A stretch of 64,000 nucleotides of DNA from Melieria omissa (GCA_963971225.1 OZ020267.1:87657648-87721647), one strand, 5' to 3'; counted from the first letter of the stretch, positions 11,106 through 21,331 are shown. A program made the numbers and translations. Notes: generated by a model not told the origin, from the letters alone.

Positions 11106-11545
11106 CTTACGTCTCGGGTTGAGACTTTCGATAAAAAAATATTTTAAAGCTCCCAGCTGGAGCAGAGAACAACCGCACTGTTTGAATTTAGGAACCAGAA
11201 TGATTTTATTTATTTTACAATCAATAATGAAACTTATTGCTAATTACAATAGTTGCTTATTCTAGGTGTTATTAAGATGTGTACTAAGCAATTTATTACA
11301 TATAGCTTACTCGCTAAATTCGGGGGTTAACAGCCGCTAGCGGTGCATTCTCAGCAGTCAGTAAAATGCTTCGTCTGCTGTTTGGTGTCCGGGTCGATGG
11401 CCAGCTAGCGGTGCAGTCTCGACGGTTTTGGTGGCGATTGTGTTATGCTTCGTTTGCTGTTTTGGTGTCTGGGTCGATGGCCAGCTAGCGGTGCAGTCTC
11501 GGCGGTTTCGGTGGCGATTGTGTTGTTGTTGTTGAGGTTGTGGTA
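11105..11545 (-). repeat. Errantivirus 5' LTR, lacking its first ~15 bases
   Basis: It is nearly identical to 3435-3874, including the two ~80-bp tandem units. It lacks the AGTTACGGCTGC start seen in the other LTR and runs straight into LINE ORF1 sequence that carries a 16-bp tandem duplication. Confidence 0.85.
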
Positions 11546-11555
11546 AACCATAAGC

Positions 11556-12048
11556 GTCGGAAACCATAAGCGTCGAAATCAAAGACATCGACGAGATCAC
11601 GACCAAGGAGGAAATACTTATGGCTGTAAGAAATCAATTTTCTATTGACGTTGCGGAAACAAACATTAGATCGCTAAGAAAGGCATACGGTGCAACGCAA
11701 ACAGCAGTAATCACCATGCCGGCAGAGGCCGCCAATAAACTTACAGAAGTAGGCAAGGTGCGGATTGGATGGGTGGTCTGTCGTATACGGCCCAACATGC
11801 AACCTCTACGATGCTTCAAGTGCCTGGACTTCGGCCACCAAGCAAAAAATTGCAAAAGTTTGGAAGATTATAAGGGGGTATGTTTTAAATGCGGAGATAA
11901 AAACCACCTTGCGAAGGACTGCAAAAATGCGCACCGATGTCTAATCTGCGTGCGTAAAAACCGGCAAGATGTCGACCACGCAACCGGAAGTGGAAGGTGC
12001 CCCGCATTCATTGAGGCCAGGAGAAAAATGGAAATTAAAAAGAATTAA
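11556..12048 (+). pseudogene. R1-like LINE ORF1 (Gag-like), 3' part with zinc knuckles
   Basis: The C-terminal part of ORF1 resumes after the errantivirus. It carries three CCHC-type knuckles (CFKCLDFGHQAKNC, CFKCGDKNHLAKDC, then CLIC..H..C), the nucleic-acid-binding signature of R1/jockey ORF1 proteins. The TAA ends at 12048, three bases before the ORF2 ATG (12052), a spacing that suggests coupled translation. The first bases include a 16-bp tandem duplication (copies beginning AAACCATAAGCGTCGG at about 11545 and 11561), created at or after the insertion. Confidence 0.8.
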
Positions 12049-12051
12049 AAA

Positions 12052-14598
12052 ATGAAAATATTAAAATTAAACTTAAATCACTGCAAAGCAGCTCAAGATT
12101 TGCTGAAGCAGACTATCCGCGATATGGAGATAGACGTTGCGATCCTTAGCGAACCATATAAAACTAAAGATGGCCAAGCCTGGGCAAAAGACTCAAACGA
12201 AATGGCAGCAATATGGAGCTGCGCTTACAAACCTTATCAATTGTCACAAATATATTCAGAAATAGGATTCGTACGGGCCAAAGTCGCAAATTTTTATATT
12301 TACAGCTGCTATATACCGCCCAGCGCTAGATACGATACCTTTAACAGCATAATGGACAACATTACACGCGATGCCAGGGGCAAAAATCCAGTAGTAATCG
12401 CTGGTGATTTCAATGCGTGGGCAGTCGAGTGGGGTTGCCGGAAAACGAATGCCAGAGGTAAAGCCTTGCTGGAGTCACTGGCGGCGTTGGATGTGGCTCT
12501 ATTGAATAACGGGTCGGAGTTCACATTCAGAAAAAACGGCGTGGGCTCCATAATAGACCTTACCTTCATCAGCAGTGCACTTTTTTCGCACACAACCTGG
12601 TCCCAGAGTGATCAATTCACTTATAGCGACCATCAAGCGATAATCTGCACCATTGCAGATAAAATGGTGAGCGGCGCAACTAACACTTTGGCGCCAAAGC
12701 ACTGCGGCTGGAAGGAGAGTACGCTGGACCGTGAGTTACTAAAAGAAATGCTGACATGCACGGAAATAACAGGTAACGCAGACGAAATGGCAGAATCGCT
12801 AATGAACAGAATTAGAAACGCATGTGATGTGTCAATGCAAAGGAGAGTCAGCAAAAGCAAACACCGACCAGTGTACTGGTGGAATACAAGCATTGCGTCG
12901 CTACGGAAGGAGTGCAAACGAGCAAGACGAGCCTATCAGCGGGCAAGAGCAAAAGGCGAGGCGACTGAACTAAGAAACTTATATAAGCAAAAACGAAAAG
13001 AACTGAAGAAAGCGATACAGGACAGCAAACGCAAATCATTTTTAGAGCTGGTGGATAGCGTTGAAACAGATCCATGGGGCTTGGCCTATAAAGTGGTGAC
13101 CAAGCGGCTGCAAGGAGCGAAACAACCAACGCCTACGTGTCCAATCTTTTTGAAGAAGATTGTCTTATCGCTTTTCCCCGACCAACCGATTTTCAACAGA
13201 GAGGAAAATCAATCTGCGAATCCTCATTTTCAACGAGTAACGGCGATGGAGATACATCGCGCTATTAAGAAATTTAAAGACCAAAAATCCCCGGGGCCAG
13301 ACGGAATTCCGAACCGAGTGCTAAAGCTCGCGGTCGGGCACTGCATCAACGACTTCGTCAAACTTTTCAACGCATGCCTGTCCGAAGGTGCCTTTCCCAG
13401 TAGGTGGAAACAACAGCGATTGGTTCTGTTGCCCAAGAAGGGAAAACCCGCCGATGATCCGTCAGCCTACCGACCGATCTGCATGTTGGACACTGCAGGA
13501 AAACTGTTAGAAAGGGTAATTGCCGACCGCCTGGAGATGGCAATCACAGACGGAGGAGGCCTTTCAGACCGGCAGTTCGGATTCCGAAAAGGCCGCTCCA
13601 CGATCGACGCAGTGAAAGCGGTGAATGAGCTGGCTCAGGAGGCAATTAATGGTGCGCGTTGGAAAGGAGGTACTAAGGAATACTGCCTAATCGCTCTGCT
13701 GGACGTGAGAAATGCCTTCAATTCAGCGAACTGGCAGAAAATCTTGGACGCTTTGCGACACTTCAGAGTGCCGTTCTACTTGAAGAGTATCATAGAAAAC
13801 TATTTCACAGGCAGATTCCTCACGTATGAAACGTCTGACGGCTGCAAACATCACGACATAACTGGAGGGGTCCCGCAGGGCTCGGTCCTGGGACCACTTT
13901 TATGGAATATTATGTATGACGGTCTGCTGCGGCTGACTGTGCAAAAGGAAGTCAATATTATAGGTTTTGCCGATGACATAGCAGTAGTAGTCGTCGCTAA
14001 ACACATAAAAGAGGTCATCGAAATTGGAAACGGGGCGATTCGGGCAATCCAGGGGTGGCTAAAGGACGCAGGACTTAGCTTAGCGGAGCAAAAAACTGAG
14101 GCGGTGCTTATAAGCAGCAGAAAGGCAAGAGAGGTGGCCACGCTAAACGTTGGAGGACATGCTATTGTCACTAAGTCGGCAGTGAAGTACCTTGGTATCG
14201 TCATAGATACAAGACTGACCTTTAAGGACCATCTGGAGCAGGCGAGCGCAAAAGGAGCCAAAGTAGGAGGGGCGTTGTCCCGACTAATGCTCAACACAAG
14301 GGGGCCTAAGCAACATCGGAGGCAGCTGTTGGCGAGCGTGGTTAAAAGCGCCATGTTATGTGGGTCGCCAATCTGGGCTGAAGCCTTAAACAAAAAAACG
14401 TATGGGAGAGGAATCAGATCGGTGTACAGGTTAAACGCGTTAAGAGTCTGCTGCGCCTTTCGAACCGTCTCAGAGGAGGCAGCCCTGGTGATTGCTGGCC
14501 TATGTCCAGTAGATCTAATAGCAAAGGAATCACCAAGCACTGGTATGGATTCAATGTCACGCAAAGCAGAGCGACAAGCTGCCCGACAGCACAGCTGG
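12052..14598 (+). pseudogene. R1-like LINE ORF2: endonuclease and reverse transcriptase
   Basis: ORF2 starts three bases after ORF1. The N-terminal AP-type endonuclease shows LNLNHCKAAQDL, ILSEPYK, the catalytic AGDFNAW and YSDHQ. The RT domain follows with SPGPDGIPNRVLK, YRPICMLDTAGKLLERV, DRQFGFRKGRSTIDAV, LLDVRNAFNS, GGVPQGSVLGP and the catalytic FADDIAVVV (FADD in place of YADD). These mark an R1/LOA-group element that nicks DNA and primes reverse transcription at the target. The frame is broken at 14598 by a 766-bp element and resumes at 15372; the residues just after the break derive from the insert. Confidence 0.88.
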
Positions 14599-15364
14599 CA
14601 ACGATTAAGCGATGTGAAACTGGGAGAGTAAGCCGATTTTTGTGCGTTTTTTGCAATTCACGTACACAGTCCGTGTGTGTTGGCAGTGATCAGCTCTTCA
14701 CTGTGTCTGCTCTTTTCCCGATATTAGGGATTAGGGATTCCTTACAATTATTTGCTTTTTAAAGTATGTTCTCATTAATTTTCTGAATTAAATGCCAACA
14801 CATAAACTTTTTTGGTTTAATTATGTAAATATTAATGAAAAATATACCAAAGAACACAAAGCTAAATGCATTGAATATGACAGGGTCAATTGCCGTCCTT
14901 TGTATTTCGCATTTCTTCATTTAGCGAATCTCTAACGATCAGGTATGCTTTTTTTGCTAAATGCTGTAGTTTGACCGCAGGGTTGTTTTTTTGAATGCAG
15001 CTTATAAAATCTTAATTTAGTTGAATTAAAGTCATACCCAAAGATTATTTTGACGCTTTTGGACAATAATATATTTTTCGACTCAATTTTATACAAACGT
15101 ATTACGAAATGGCACCAAAAATATACAAATAAAAAGATAAATTTCTTTGGTCACAAAAAATGACTCACACCAGCTACACTGGCAATTTGAAATGAACTAG
15201 AACAACAACCCCGTTTTAGAAATTTATATGGAGGAAAAAGTACCTTCCTGATCAAGCTTGGGCCCTACTAGTCGGCCCCAAGGTTGCAATTTTGCAATAA
15301 TATTAGTGTAATTCTGTGCATGTATTTCTACCGGCTCTCCCAGTTTCACATCGCTTAATCGTTG
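14599..15364. mobile_element. 766-bp inverted-repeat DNA element (P- or hAT-like), copy A
   Basis: It has 30-bp perfect terminal inverted repeats beginning CAACGATTAAGCGATGTGAA. It is flanked by CAGCTGG at 14592-14598 and 15365-15371, and removing it with one flank copy restores LINE ORF2. It has no transposase gene. A second copy begins at 59745. The 7-bp duplication fits P-like or atypical hAT elements; the superfamily is not settled. Confidence 0.85.
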
Positions 15365-15371
15365 CAGCTGG

Positions 15372-15806
15372 CAGGAGTGGCAGCGTCGCTGGAACACCGC
15401 AACAACAGGTCGTTGGACATACAAACTGATCCCTAACATCCGAGAGTGGATGGAGAGGAAGCACGGAGAGGTAGATTTTTACCTGACACAACTTTTTAGT
15501 GGGCACGGTTGCTTCAGGGCGTATTTGTTTCGCTTTAAGCACGACACAACCCCAAACTGCGAACACTGCTTGGACGAAAGCGCCGAGGACGCGGAACACG
15601 TATTCTTCTCGTGCAGCCGCTTTGATGCTGAAAGAAGGACGGTGAACAGGGTGTTCGGGGAACAACTAACTCCGCAAAATCTCTTGAAATTCATGCTCGC
15701 AAGTCAAGAAAAGTGGTCGGCAGTTAGCACAATGGCAGCGTTAATTCTAACCGCTCTACGCAGAGAGGAGCAGCAGCGCCGAGCGCATATTAGAACGGGC
15801 AATTAA
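15372..15806 (+). pseudogene. R1-like LINE ORF2, C-terminal part
   Basis: Continuation of ORF2 after the nested element. It carries the R1-type C-terminal block (ATTGRWTYKLIPNI, HGCFRAYL) and a CCHC motif (CEHCLDESAEDAEHVFFSC) thought to bind nucleic acid. It ends at TAA 15804-15806, giving way to a short 3' UTR. Confidence 0.85.
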
Positions 15807-15972
15807 AGCCATCACCCCTCCGTGAAGAAATGCCGAGAGGCGGTGCCGCGGGGAGCAGGGATAGAAGGAGGAGGTGGTTTTAGTCGGTAAAAATCCGGCA
15901 TACCGTCGTTCTGGAGGGCGTCGGTATCTTTTGAAGATTTCCGACTCCCAACGTCGAAAAAAAAAAAAACCC
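15807..15972 (+). other. R1-like LINE 3' UTR and A tail
   Basis: A GC-rich stretch ending CCCAACGTCG followed by about a dozen A, the usual end of an R1/RT-type LINE. Confidence 0.7.
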
Positions 15973-16090
15973 CACCTGTACTCAAATTTAATTCGTTCAC
16001 CAAATATAATAGGAATTAATTATTATTACCCGAAAACACTTATACGTTAATATACATATATTAACATACACTGAATCTTTACATACAAAC
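15973..16090. other. AT-rich gap, probably BEL leader
   Basis: No gene is seen. It lies between the LINE tail and the solo LTR and is presumably part of the interrupted BEL leader. Confidence 0.35.
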
Positions 16091-16094
16091 ATAT

Positions 16095-16540
16095 TGTTAC
16101 GAATACTAAGGGGGGGCTGTTACGTATCTCTGGATTGTGTAATTTGAAAATAAAACACAGTCAGTTTCTTAAACGCAGACAATAAAATAAACCAACAGTC
16201 ACTTTATTATTCACAGTTTACACTTTACTGTTCGTACACTTAAATATTTGCTTAATCACTCCGTGTGGCAACTTCACTTGTCAAAACCAGACTGACTCGC
16301 TGCGCCGCATCCGGCTGCCTTTTATACCTGCCAGGCCATCGCGCGGATCGTTCCCGCACATTCCGGAGTGGACTAAAAGTTTCCATCATTGCCAGGTTGG
16401 ACTAAAAGTTATTATTGCGGCCGTCGTTGCCAGATTGGACTAGAAGTTACCATCGCGGCCGTCGTTGCCAGATTGGATTATAGCACGGCACGTAGCGGCA
16501 GGGTTGCTTTGCACAGCGACAGACTGTCTTATCGTTACAA
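16095..16540 (-). mobile_element. Solo LTR of the Ty3/gypsy family seen at 26207 and 60039
   Basis: It begins TGTTACGAATACTAAG and ends CTTATCGTTACA, as do the LTRs at 31577-31999 and 60039-60463, and has no internal region. ATAT flanks both sides (16091-16094, 16541-16544), a 4-bp duplication. It carries an extra copy of a 38-bp unit (TTGCCAGATTGGACTA...GCGGCCGTCG) compared with the other LTRs. It arose by recombination between the LTRs of a full element. Confidence 0.9.
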
Positions 16541-16544
16541 TATA

Positions 16545-16854
16545 TTCACGTTTGCACACAAATAAAGAAACATTCACATACACATTTGACTATATACCAA
16601 AAAATTTGTTGTTTAATAATAATTCCCCCAAATCTTATTTACATATTTCTTGTTTTTTCCAAATTTATATATACCAATTTCTCGACGCGTTTACACACAC
16701 ACAGTTGTAAACTTTTATCCTCAACAGAAATACAAATTCGTATTGAAAATTGTTTACACTTTCGTGTACATTTCCCCATTTCCAAATTATCGTTCCCCCT
16801 TTCGAGCCATTAAAATGCCTGTTTGGCCTTTGTGGCCTTTTTTAAGCCATTAAA
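16545..16854 (+). other. BEL leader before gag
   Basis: No gene is seen. Just before gag, AAGCCATTAAAATGCCTGTT occurs twice (about 16807 and 16845), a small tandem duplication that also duplicates the start-codon context. Confidence 0.45.
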
Positions 16855-18438
16855 ATGCCTGTTGAGCGATCCCCCAAGGGTCAAATAAACAAAACGGAGT
16901 CTCCTTCTCCAAGATGTTCAAAGTCGACTGAGGCACATTTGACAGTTCCTGTTACTCGCGAGACACTCAAAACTCGCTCCAAGCCAACTAGTCTCATAGC
17001 AACCGATCCCAGTGTTGCCACCTTTGGTTTTGAGTCCGAGAGACTCGTGCAATTATGCACAGCGTTTTCATCGGCTCCCATTGAGGATTTGACCAAATCA
17101 CTGGTCCAAATTAAGCAGAAAAATCTGCAAGCCCAATGGGAGAGGCTAATGTGCGCACATCAGGCAGTCTTCCTTGCTGAAGACAACAGCGAGCCCGACG
17201 GTTTCAAAGAGTCGGCTAGGCGAAAGATGGATGCCTGCACAGACCAATACGAGTTGTGCATGGCTAAGATGTTGGACATCATTAAGATGCTCCAATCTCA
17301 GTCCCCCCAGCCTGCTACGCGTATGGAACCGGTTCAACCCCTAGAACCAGCAAATACTTCCTACATTTGCCTCCAAGTTCCGCCTTGCGACACCGAAACA
17401 TTCTTCGGGGGCTATGAGCAGTGGCCGTCCTTTCGGGACATGTTTACTGCGGTATACATTAACCACCCCCAGCTCACTCCAGCCCAAAAATTGTATCACC
17501 TCCGATACAAAACGCAAGGCCAAGCCGGTGCTATTGTTAAACAAAACGCATTAACCGATGAGAATTTCAAACTCGCGTGGGAAGCCCTAAGCTCCCGCTA
17601 TGAAAACAAACGCATCTTCGTTGACAACCAAATTCGATCGCTATTGAATATTGCTCCTGCCCACACCGAAAATAGTGAGGCACTACAGCGGATCCAGAAT
17701 TCTATAAACAATTGTCTGTCCGTTCTCAAGTCTCAGGCCGTAGACACGGACAATTGGGATCCGCTGTTGGTATATATATGCTCTACAAAATTGCCCGAAG
17801 CAACTCTAGCTTTATGGGAACAATCTTTGACATCCCGGAAGGATCTGCCACCCTGGTCACAAATGAATGAGTTCTTGACCTGCAGATACGAGATAGTGGA
17901 ACGGCTGAATCTTTTTCGGCCTACCAAGTCGAAACCACAATCCTCATCTTCCAATGTCCGACCCCCCAGATCCCTAAATTTTCACACTGAAGTGAAAAAG
18001 GACTTCGCGTGCAAGCTCTGTAACGCAAATCATTCCGTACGGACTTGCCAAAGCTTTAAAAGGCTCACCCCCCAGAGTCGATTAGAATATGTAACAAAGC
18101 ACAAGATCTGTGTAAATTGCCTTGCTACATCTCACCTAATTCAGGACTGTACAAGCACTTTCACATGCGTAGATTGCCAGCAAAAGCACCACTCTTTGCT
18201 TCATCTCCCCAAAGGCAATGCGCAACCCATTCACTCCCCCAATCGATCACCTTCGACCACTTCTCTGATCTCAACGGTTCTCCAACAACCGAGCAACAAC
18301 TTCATCACTCATTCTCCTCATTTCGATGCGCAACCCAGCACATCTTCAAGGCAAAGTACACTCCCAGTACCAGCCCTTCACTCAAATAATGGCACCCACT
18401 CCCTTCTCTCTACGGCACGGGTGTCCATACACATTTAG
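16855..18438 (+). CDS. gag: BEL/Pao Gag
   Basis: A 527-residue Gag. Order of features: a polar N terminus; a helical region around residues 70-140; a BEL-type capsid region (residues about 175-350) with LQVPPCDTETFFGGYEQWPSF and LTPAQKLYHLRYKTQG; then two zinc knuckles (CKLCNANHSVRTC and CVNCLATSHLIQDC). These are hallmarks of insect BEL/Pao Gag (DUF1759 type). The start is chosen at the second of two similar ATG contexts because the first leads into a different short frame. A TAG at 18436 lies about one base out of register with the protease frame that follows, so gag-pro was probably one frame that has since shifted. Confidence 0.88.
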   Translation: MPVERSPKGQINKTESPSPRCSKSTEAHLTVPVTRETLKTRSKPTSLIATDPSVATFGFESERLVQLCTAFSSAPIEDLTKSLVQIKQKNLQAQWERLMCAHQAVFLAEDNSEPDGFKESARRKMDACTDQYELCMAKMLDIIKMLQSQSPQPATRMEPVQPLEPANTSYICLQVPPCDTETFFGGYEQWPSFRDMFTAVYINHPQLTPAQKLYHLRYKTQGQAGAIVKQNALTDENFKLAWEALSSRYENKRIFVDNQIRSLLNIAPAHTENSEALQRIQNSINNCLSVLKSQAVDTDNWDPLLVYICSTKLPEATLALWEQSLTSRKDLPPWSQMNEFLTCRYEIVERLNLFRPTKSKPQSSSSNVRPPRSLNFHTEVKKDFACKLCNANHSVRTCQSFKRLTPQSRLEYVTKHKICVNCLATSHLIQDCTSTFTCVDCQQKHHSLLHLPKGNAQPIHSPNRSPSTTSLISTVLQQPSNNFITHSPHFDAQPSTSSRQSTLPVPALHSNNGTHSLLSTARVSIHI

Positions 18439-18443
18439 GAAAG

Positions 18444-19676
18444 TTGTTCAAAGTTCGAGCGTTGATCGATCAAGGCTCTCAGCGCACCTTCATTTCCTCG
18501 AAAGTCCAGAGACGCCTAAAATTGCCAATCGAGAAATCTAACCTCCAGATCTCTGGCATGGGCGGACAGATTGTGAAAACCGCCAACCATATATGCTTCT
18601 TGACATTGGCAGTCCCTAAAACGAGCACAAACCTCCCCGTGCAAGCCATCGTGCTTCCAAAGTTAACGGAATGTCCCCTCCCGTCCAAAATAAACCACCC
18701 CAATTTGAACGATTTCGCCATGCTAGATCTCGCTGATCCCAACCTCTTCGAGGCAGCGCAGATCGATATAGTGATTGGCAGTGATCTCATCCCGCAGATC
18801 ATGCTCGAAGGTTTCCACCGAAATGTATATGGCAGCTCACTTGCTCAACTCACAGTATTCGGTTGGATATTAAGCGGTCCAGTACCCCTGTCATCACCTT
18901 TGACAAATGTCGCCGCGGTGCCAAATCACCATACGCACACTGGTCCCGCCCTTCGAAAAAACCTTCCTACTCTAAAGGAACCCCTTTCTGACGTGAATGC
19001 CGCCCTCAATCCCGTAGTGTTTCCACTCAAGGAAATAAAGGCAAATCACGCGGAACCCACCATCCCTGCACATTCAAACTCGAAATGGCAAACACCCCCC
19101 TTCGTTGCCAAACGTTTCGCCCCCCGCAGGATGGCTATCACCCCCAATGAGACCGCGAAAAAGGGTACACAACAAGCGTTGGCTCAACGCCACGCGTCAA
19201 TATGCACAGCAATTGATGGAAACTGCAGCCCCCTCGCATTTCCACATTGCACCCCCCCATACAACAAAACTCGAGCGCACCCATGCCGGGTCCGAGTCAG
19301 TCGCCATTCCCGTGCGACCTGTTCCAAGCGCCTTCACTCCTCAGACGGCAACTCAAGCGAACCCCATCGCTTGACAAACCGATCACACCAACCAACGATG
19401 TCAATACCATCACTTATAACATCTGACCTCTCATTTGCAGATCCAGTGCTAGCGACCCTCGCAACAGGTGCCCCCTTGACGGCCCCGCACGTCCGCACCG
19501 AGCCTAGGCAGCAGAGAGGCCCTCAGCGCACTCCCCAGCGCTCCGGCATCGTGAAACGGCGACAAACTCCCAGCCGTCAGCCCAGCCTACAGCCAGGCAG
19601 CCGCACATCACCGCCAAATCATCACCAGCCAGCCGTACGCCGTAACCCTGGGCGTGACCCCGGCACCCCTATATAA
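18444..19676 (+). pseudogene. BEL protease region followed by an RT-less tail
   Basis: The first ~150 residues match the BEL aspartic protease (FKVRALIDQGSQRTFISSKVQRRL, later DIVIGSDLIPQIML and FGWILSGPV). After residue ~165 the usual RT, RNase H and integrase are missing. The frame continues for about 245 residues of Pro/Thr/Arg/His-rich sequence without a domain I recognise, ending just before the 3' LTR. The most economical reading is a large internal deletion that left a non-autonomous element; the tail could be junction sequence read out of frame. The frame is offset from gag by one base near 18436. Confidence 0.75.
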
Positions 19677-19699
19677 TTGCAATATGCAATGGCGGGCGC

Positions 19700-19932
19700 G
19701 ATGTACAGATGTACTGTGCTGTATTAGTGATTCGTCGATCCCATCACTAATCCTAACCTTTCCTTCTCCTTGTGTACTTATGTTCCCCCTATTTTCTGCT
19801 CCCCGGCTTCAGCCGGTCGTATCGTTTAATGTTTTGGGTACACTCTGTTACTTGTATTTCATACGTTCAATAAAGAACACCCAACCCGAACCATACCGTC
19901 TTTTTTTATCCGCTCCGCCGCGAACAAATTCA
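19700..19932 (+). repeat. BEL 3' LTR
   Basis: The right edge (19932) is fixed by identity with bases 1-33. The left edge is approximate, near a TGTACAG start. A polyadenylation signal AATAAA is present at about 19870. Confidence 0.65.
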
Positions 19933-20232
19933 CCAACTAAATAAATAACATTAGTTAAGTGACTTAAAACATAGCGAGGTTAGAAAATTTACGTCTTTAA
20001 ATAAACAACACAAGCTGTTCTATTTTGTCGAAATAGTGGGCGAAGCTAGCGCTCCCACACTTTTCGGCAAACGAAAGTCTGCGACATCGCCTAGATGGCG
20101 CTAAACACGCCCCCTCCCGGAGGAGGCAACACTATGACATTCACAAACTATTATTAAAGTTACAGGAGTTAGAGGACTTATGTCTTACCCTCAAAGAAGA
20201 AAATAAGTCCCCTAAAAATTAACTTAAAAACA
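19933..20232 (+). other. Likely 5' UTR of the jockey-type LINE
   Basis: No gene is seen. It follows the BEL 3' LTR and contains a GC-rich patch near 20060-20130. The exact LINE start is not visible. Confidence 0.4.
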
Positions 20233-21331
20233 TGCAAACCATAAATGAAAGGTCGACTGCAAATGTAGAAAAGCCTGGAATTGAATATCATACTAATGAA
20301 GAAGAACTAGAAAAGGAAACCGGATGGGTACTCAAACTATCTAAAAGAGCAAACAAAAAAAAGAAAAATGGAATCGTCACCCGAAATTGATCCACCAGTA
20401 CACCAACAGGTACATTCAACAGAACTACGGCCACCTCCAATAATATTAACAAATATGGAAGTTAGCCATCAACATCTTCATAAAATTCTTAAAGAAAATT
20501 TTAAGAAAAACTTCTCAATAAAACTGATGGGAAAAAACACGTATAAAATTCACGTTTTCGATAGCCATAACTACAGAACAACAACTAAACTATTCACTGA
20601 GTCAATGCTGGCCTGGCACTCATATGAAAACAAGCAAACGAGACAATTAAGAGTAGTGGTCAAAGACCTCCATCACACTTGCCAACCGGAAGATATCATT
20701 GAAGACTTGATAAGTCAGGGCTTAAAAGCTACAAATGCGTGTAAAAAACTAAAGTGGAAAACCAAAGAACCTCTAAACATGTTTACACTATGCTTTGACC
20801 CGAGTGAAGACATCAAGAAGATTTATGAAATCAAACAAATACTTAACACTATTGTGAGAATTGAACAGCTGAAACCATCCAAACTGATCCCGCAATGTAA
20901 GTCCTGTCAAGGGTACCAAAAATTATTGCTGCAAGCCACCAAATTGTGTAAAGTGCGCTGGCGATCATGCTACAATTGAGTGCAAGAAACCAGACAAAAA
21001 ACCACCGAAATGTAATTGTGGGCAAAATCATCCAGCTAGCTATAGAGGGTGTCAAGTTGCCAAGGATTTACAAAAACTTCGAAAGACCGCTAATCGCAAG
21101 GAGGCAGATAGTAAAAATCCAGTAAGGAAAAATCAAATCGTTCCAATTACAAAAGGCCTACCCACAGCAGTTAAGGATGGGAAAACTTTCGCAGACGTAC
21201 TAGCTAATAACGAAAATACCTCTAACCAAGATATGCTAGCTCAAATCCTATCAAAAATGGATAAGCAGATTTCCTTCAATGAGCTACTGCTAACCCGCAT
21301 TGAAAAACTTGAAAGAGTATTTAATGTATAA
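20233..21331 (+). pseudogene. Jockey-type LINE ORF1 (Gag-like)
   Basis: The N-terminal frame from ATG 20233 shifts at an A run near 20355 into the frame carrying the bulk of the protein. A central region with NFSIKLMGKNTYKIHVFDS and LRVVVKDLHHTCQPEDI matches the conserved domain found before the zinc fingers in jockey Gag. A second shift near 20915 separates it from the zinc knuckles (CVKCAGDHATIEC and CNCGQNHPASYRGC). The protein would bind element RNA. At least two frameshifts make it inactive. Confidence 0.85.

Larger units (their letters stand above)
3435..11545 (-). mobile_element. Errantivirus (gypsy-type endogenous retrovirus) with gag, pol and env
   Basis: Two LTRs bracket gag, pol and env, all on minus, in the order expected of insect errantiviruses. 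The primer-binding site next to the 5' LTR starts TGGCGCAGTCGGATAGG, a serine-tRNA-like complement as in the 17.6/297 group (from family knowledge), and a purine tract adjoins the 3' LTR. The LTRs differ at only one position that I can see, so the insertion is young. The element sits inside ORF1 of the R1-like LINE. The left junction falls at TGCGCG, an alternating pyrimidine-purine site. The right junction has lost about 15 bp of LTR and any target duplication. Confidence 0.92.
2160..15972 (+). mobile_element. R1-type non-LTR retrotransposon with two nested insertions
   Basis: This LINE has a likely 5' UTR (from roughly 2160), a Gag-like ORF1 with three zinc knuckles, an ORF2 with endonuclease and reverse transcriptase, a short 3' UTR and an A tail ending near 15972. 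ORF1 is split by an errantivirus and ORF2 by an inverted-repeat element. Apart from these insertions both frames read open in the portions translated here, so the LINE was probably intact when hit. I could not identify a target duplication, so the 5' end is approximate. The clade (R1, possibly LOA) is inferred from the endonuclease and RT blocks. Confidence 0.8.
1..19932 (+). mobile_element. BEL/Pao LTR retrotransposon, outer shell of a nested stack
   Basis: The first 33 bases are identical to the last 33 bases before 19933, so the window opens at the 3' end of a 5' LTR and the matching 3' LTR ends at 19932. Between them lie an A-rich leader, a BEL-type gag (16855-18438) and a protease region (18444 onward), all on plus. 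The rest of the span is later insertions: an R1-like LINE, a solo gypsy LTR and smaller elements. That leader and gag belong to one copy is inferred from the matching LTR ends and common orientation; two partial copies of one family remain possible. Reverse transcriptase, RNase H and integrase are absent, so the copy is non-autonomous. Confidence 0.7.

Noticed and set aside
12309..13436. Minus-strand frames opposite LINE ORF2
   Set aside because: Shadows of the RT/endonuclease coding strand; no homology pattern of their own.
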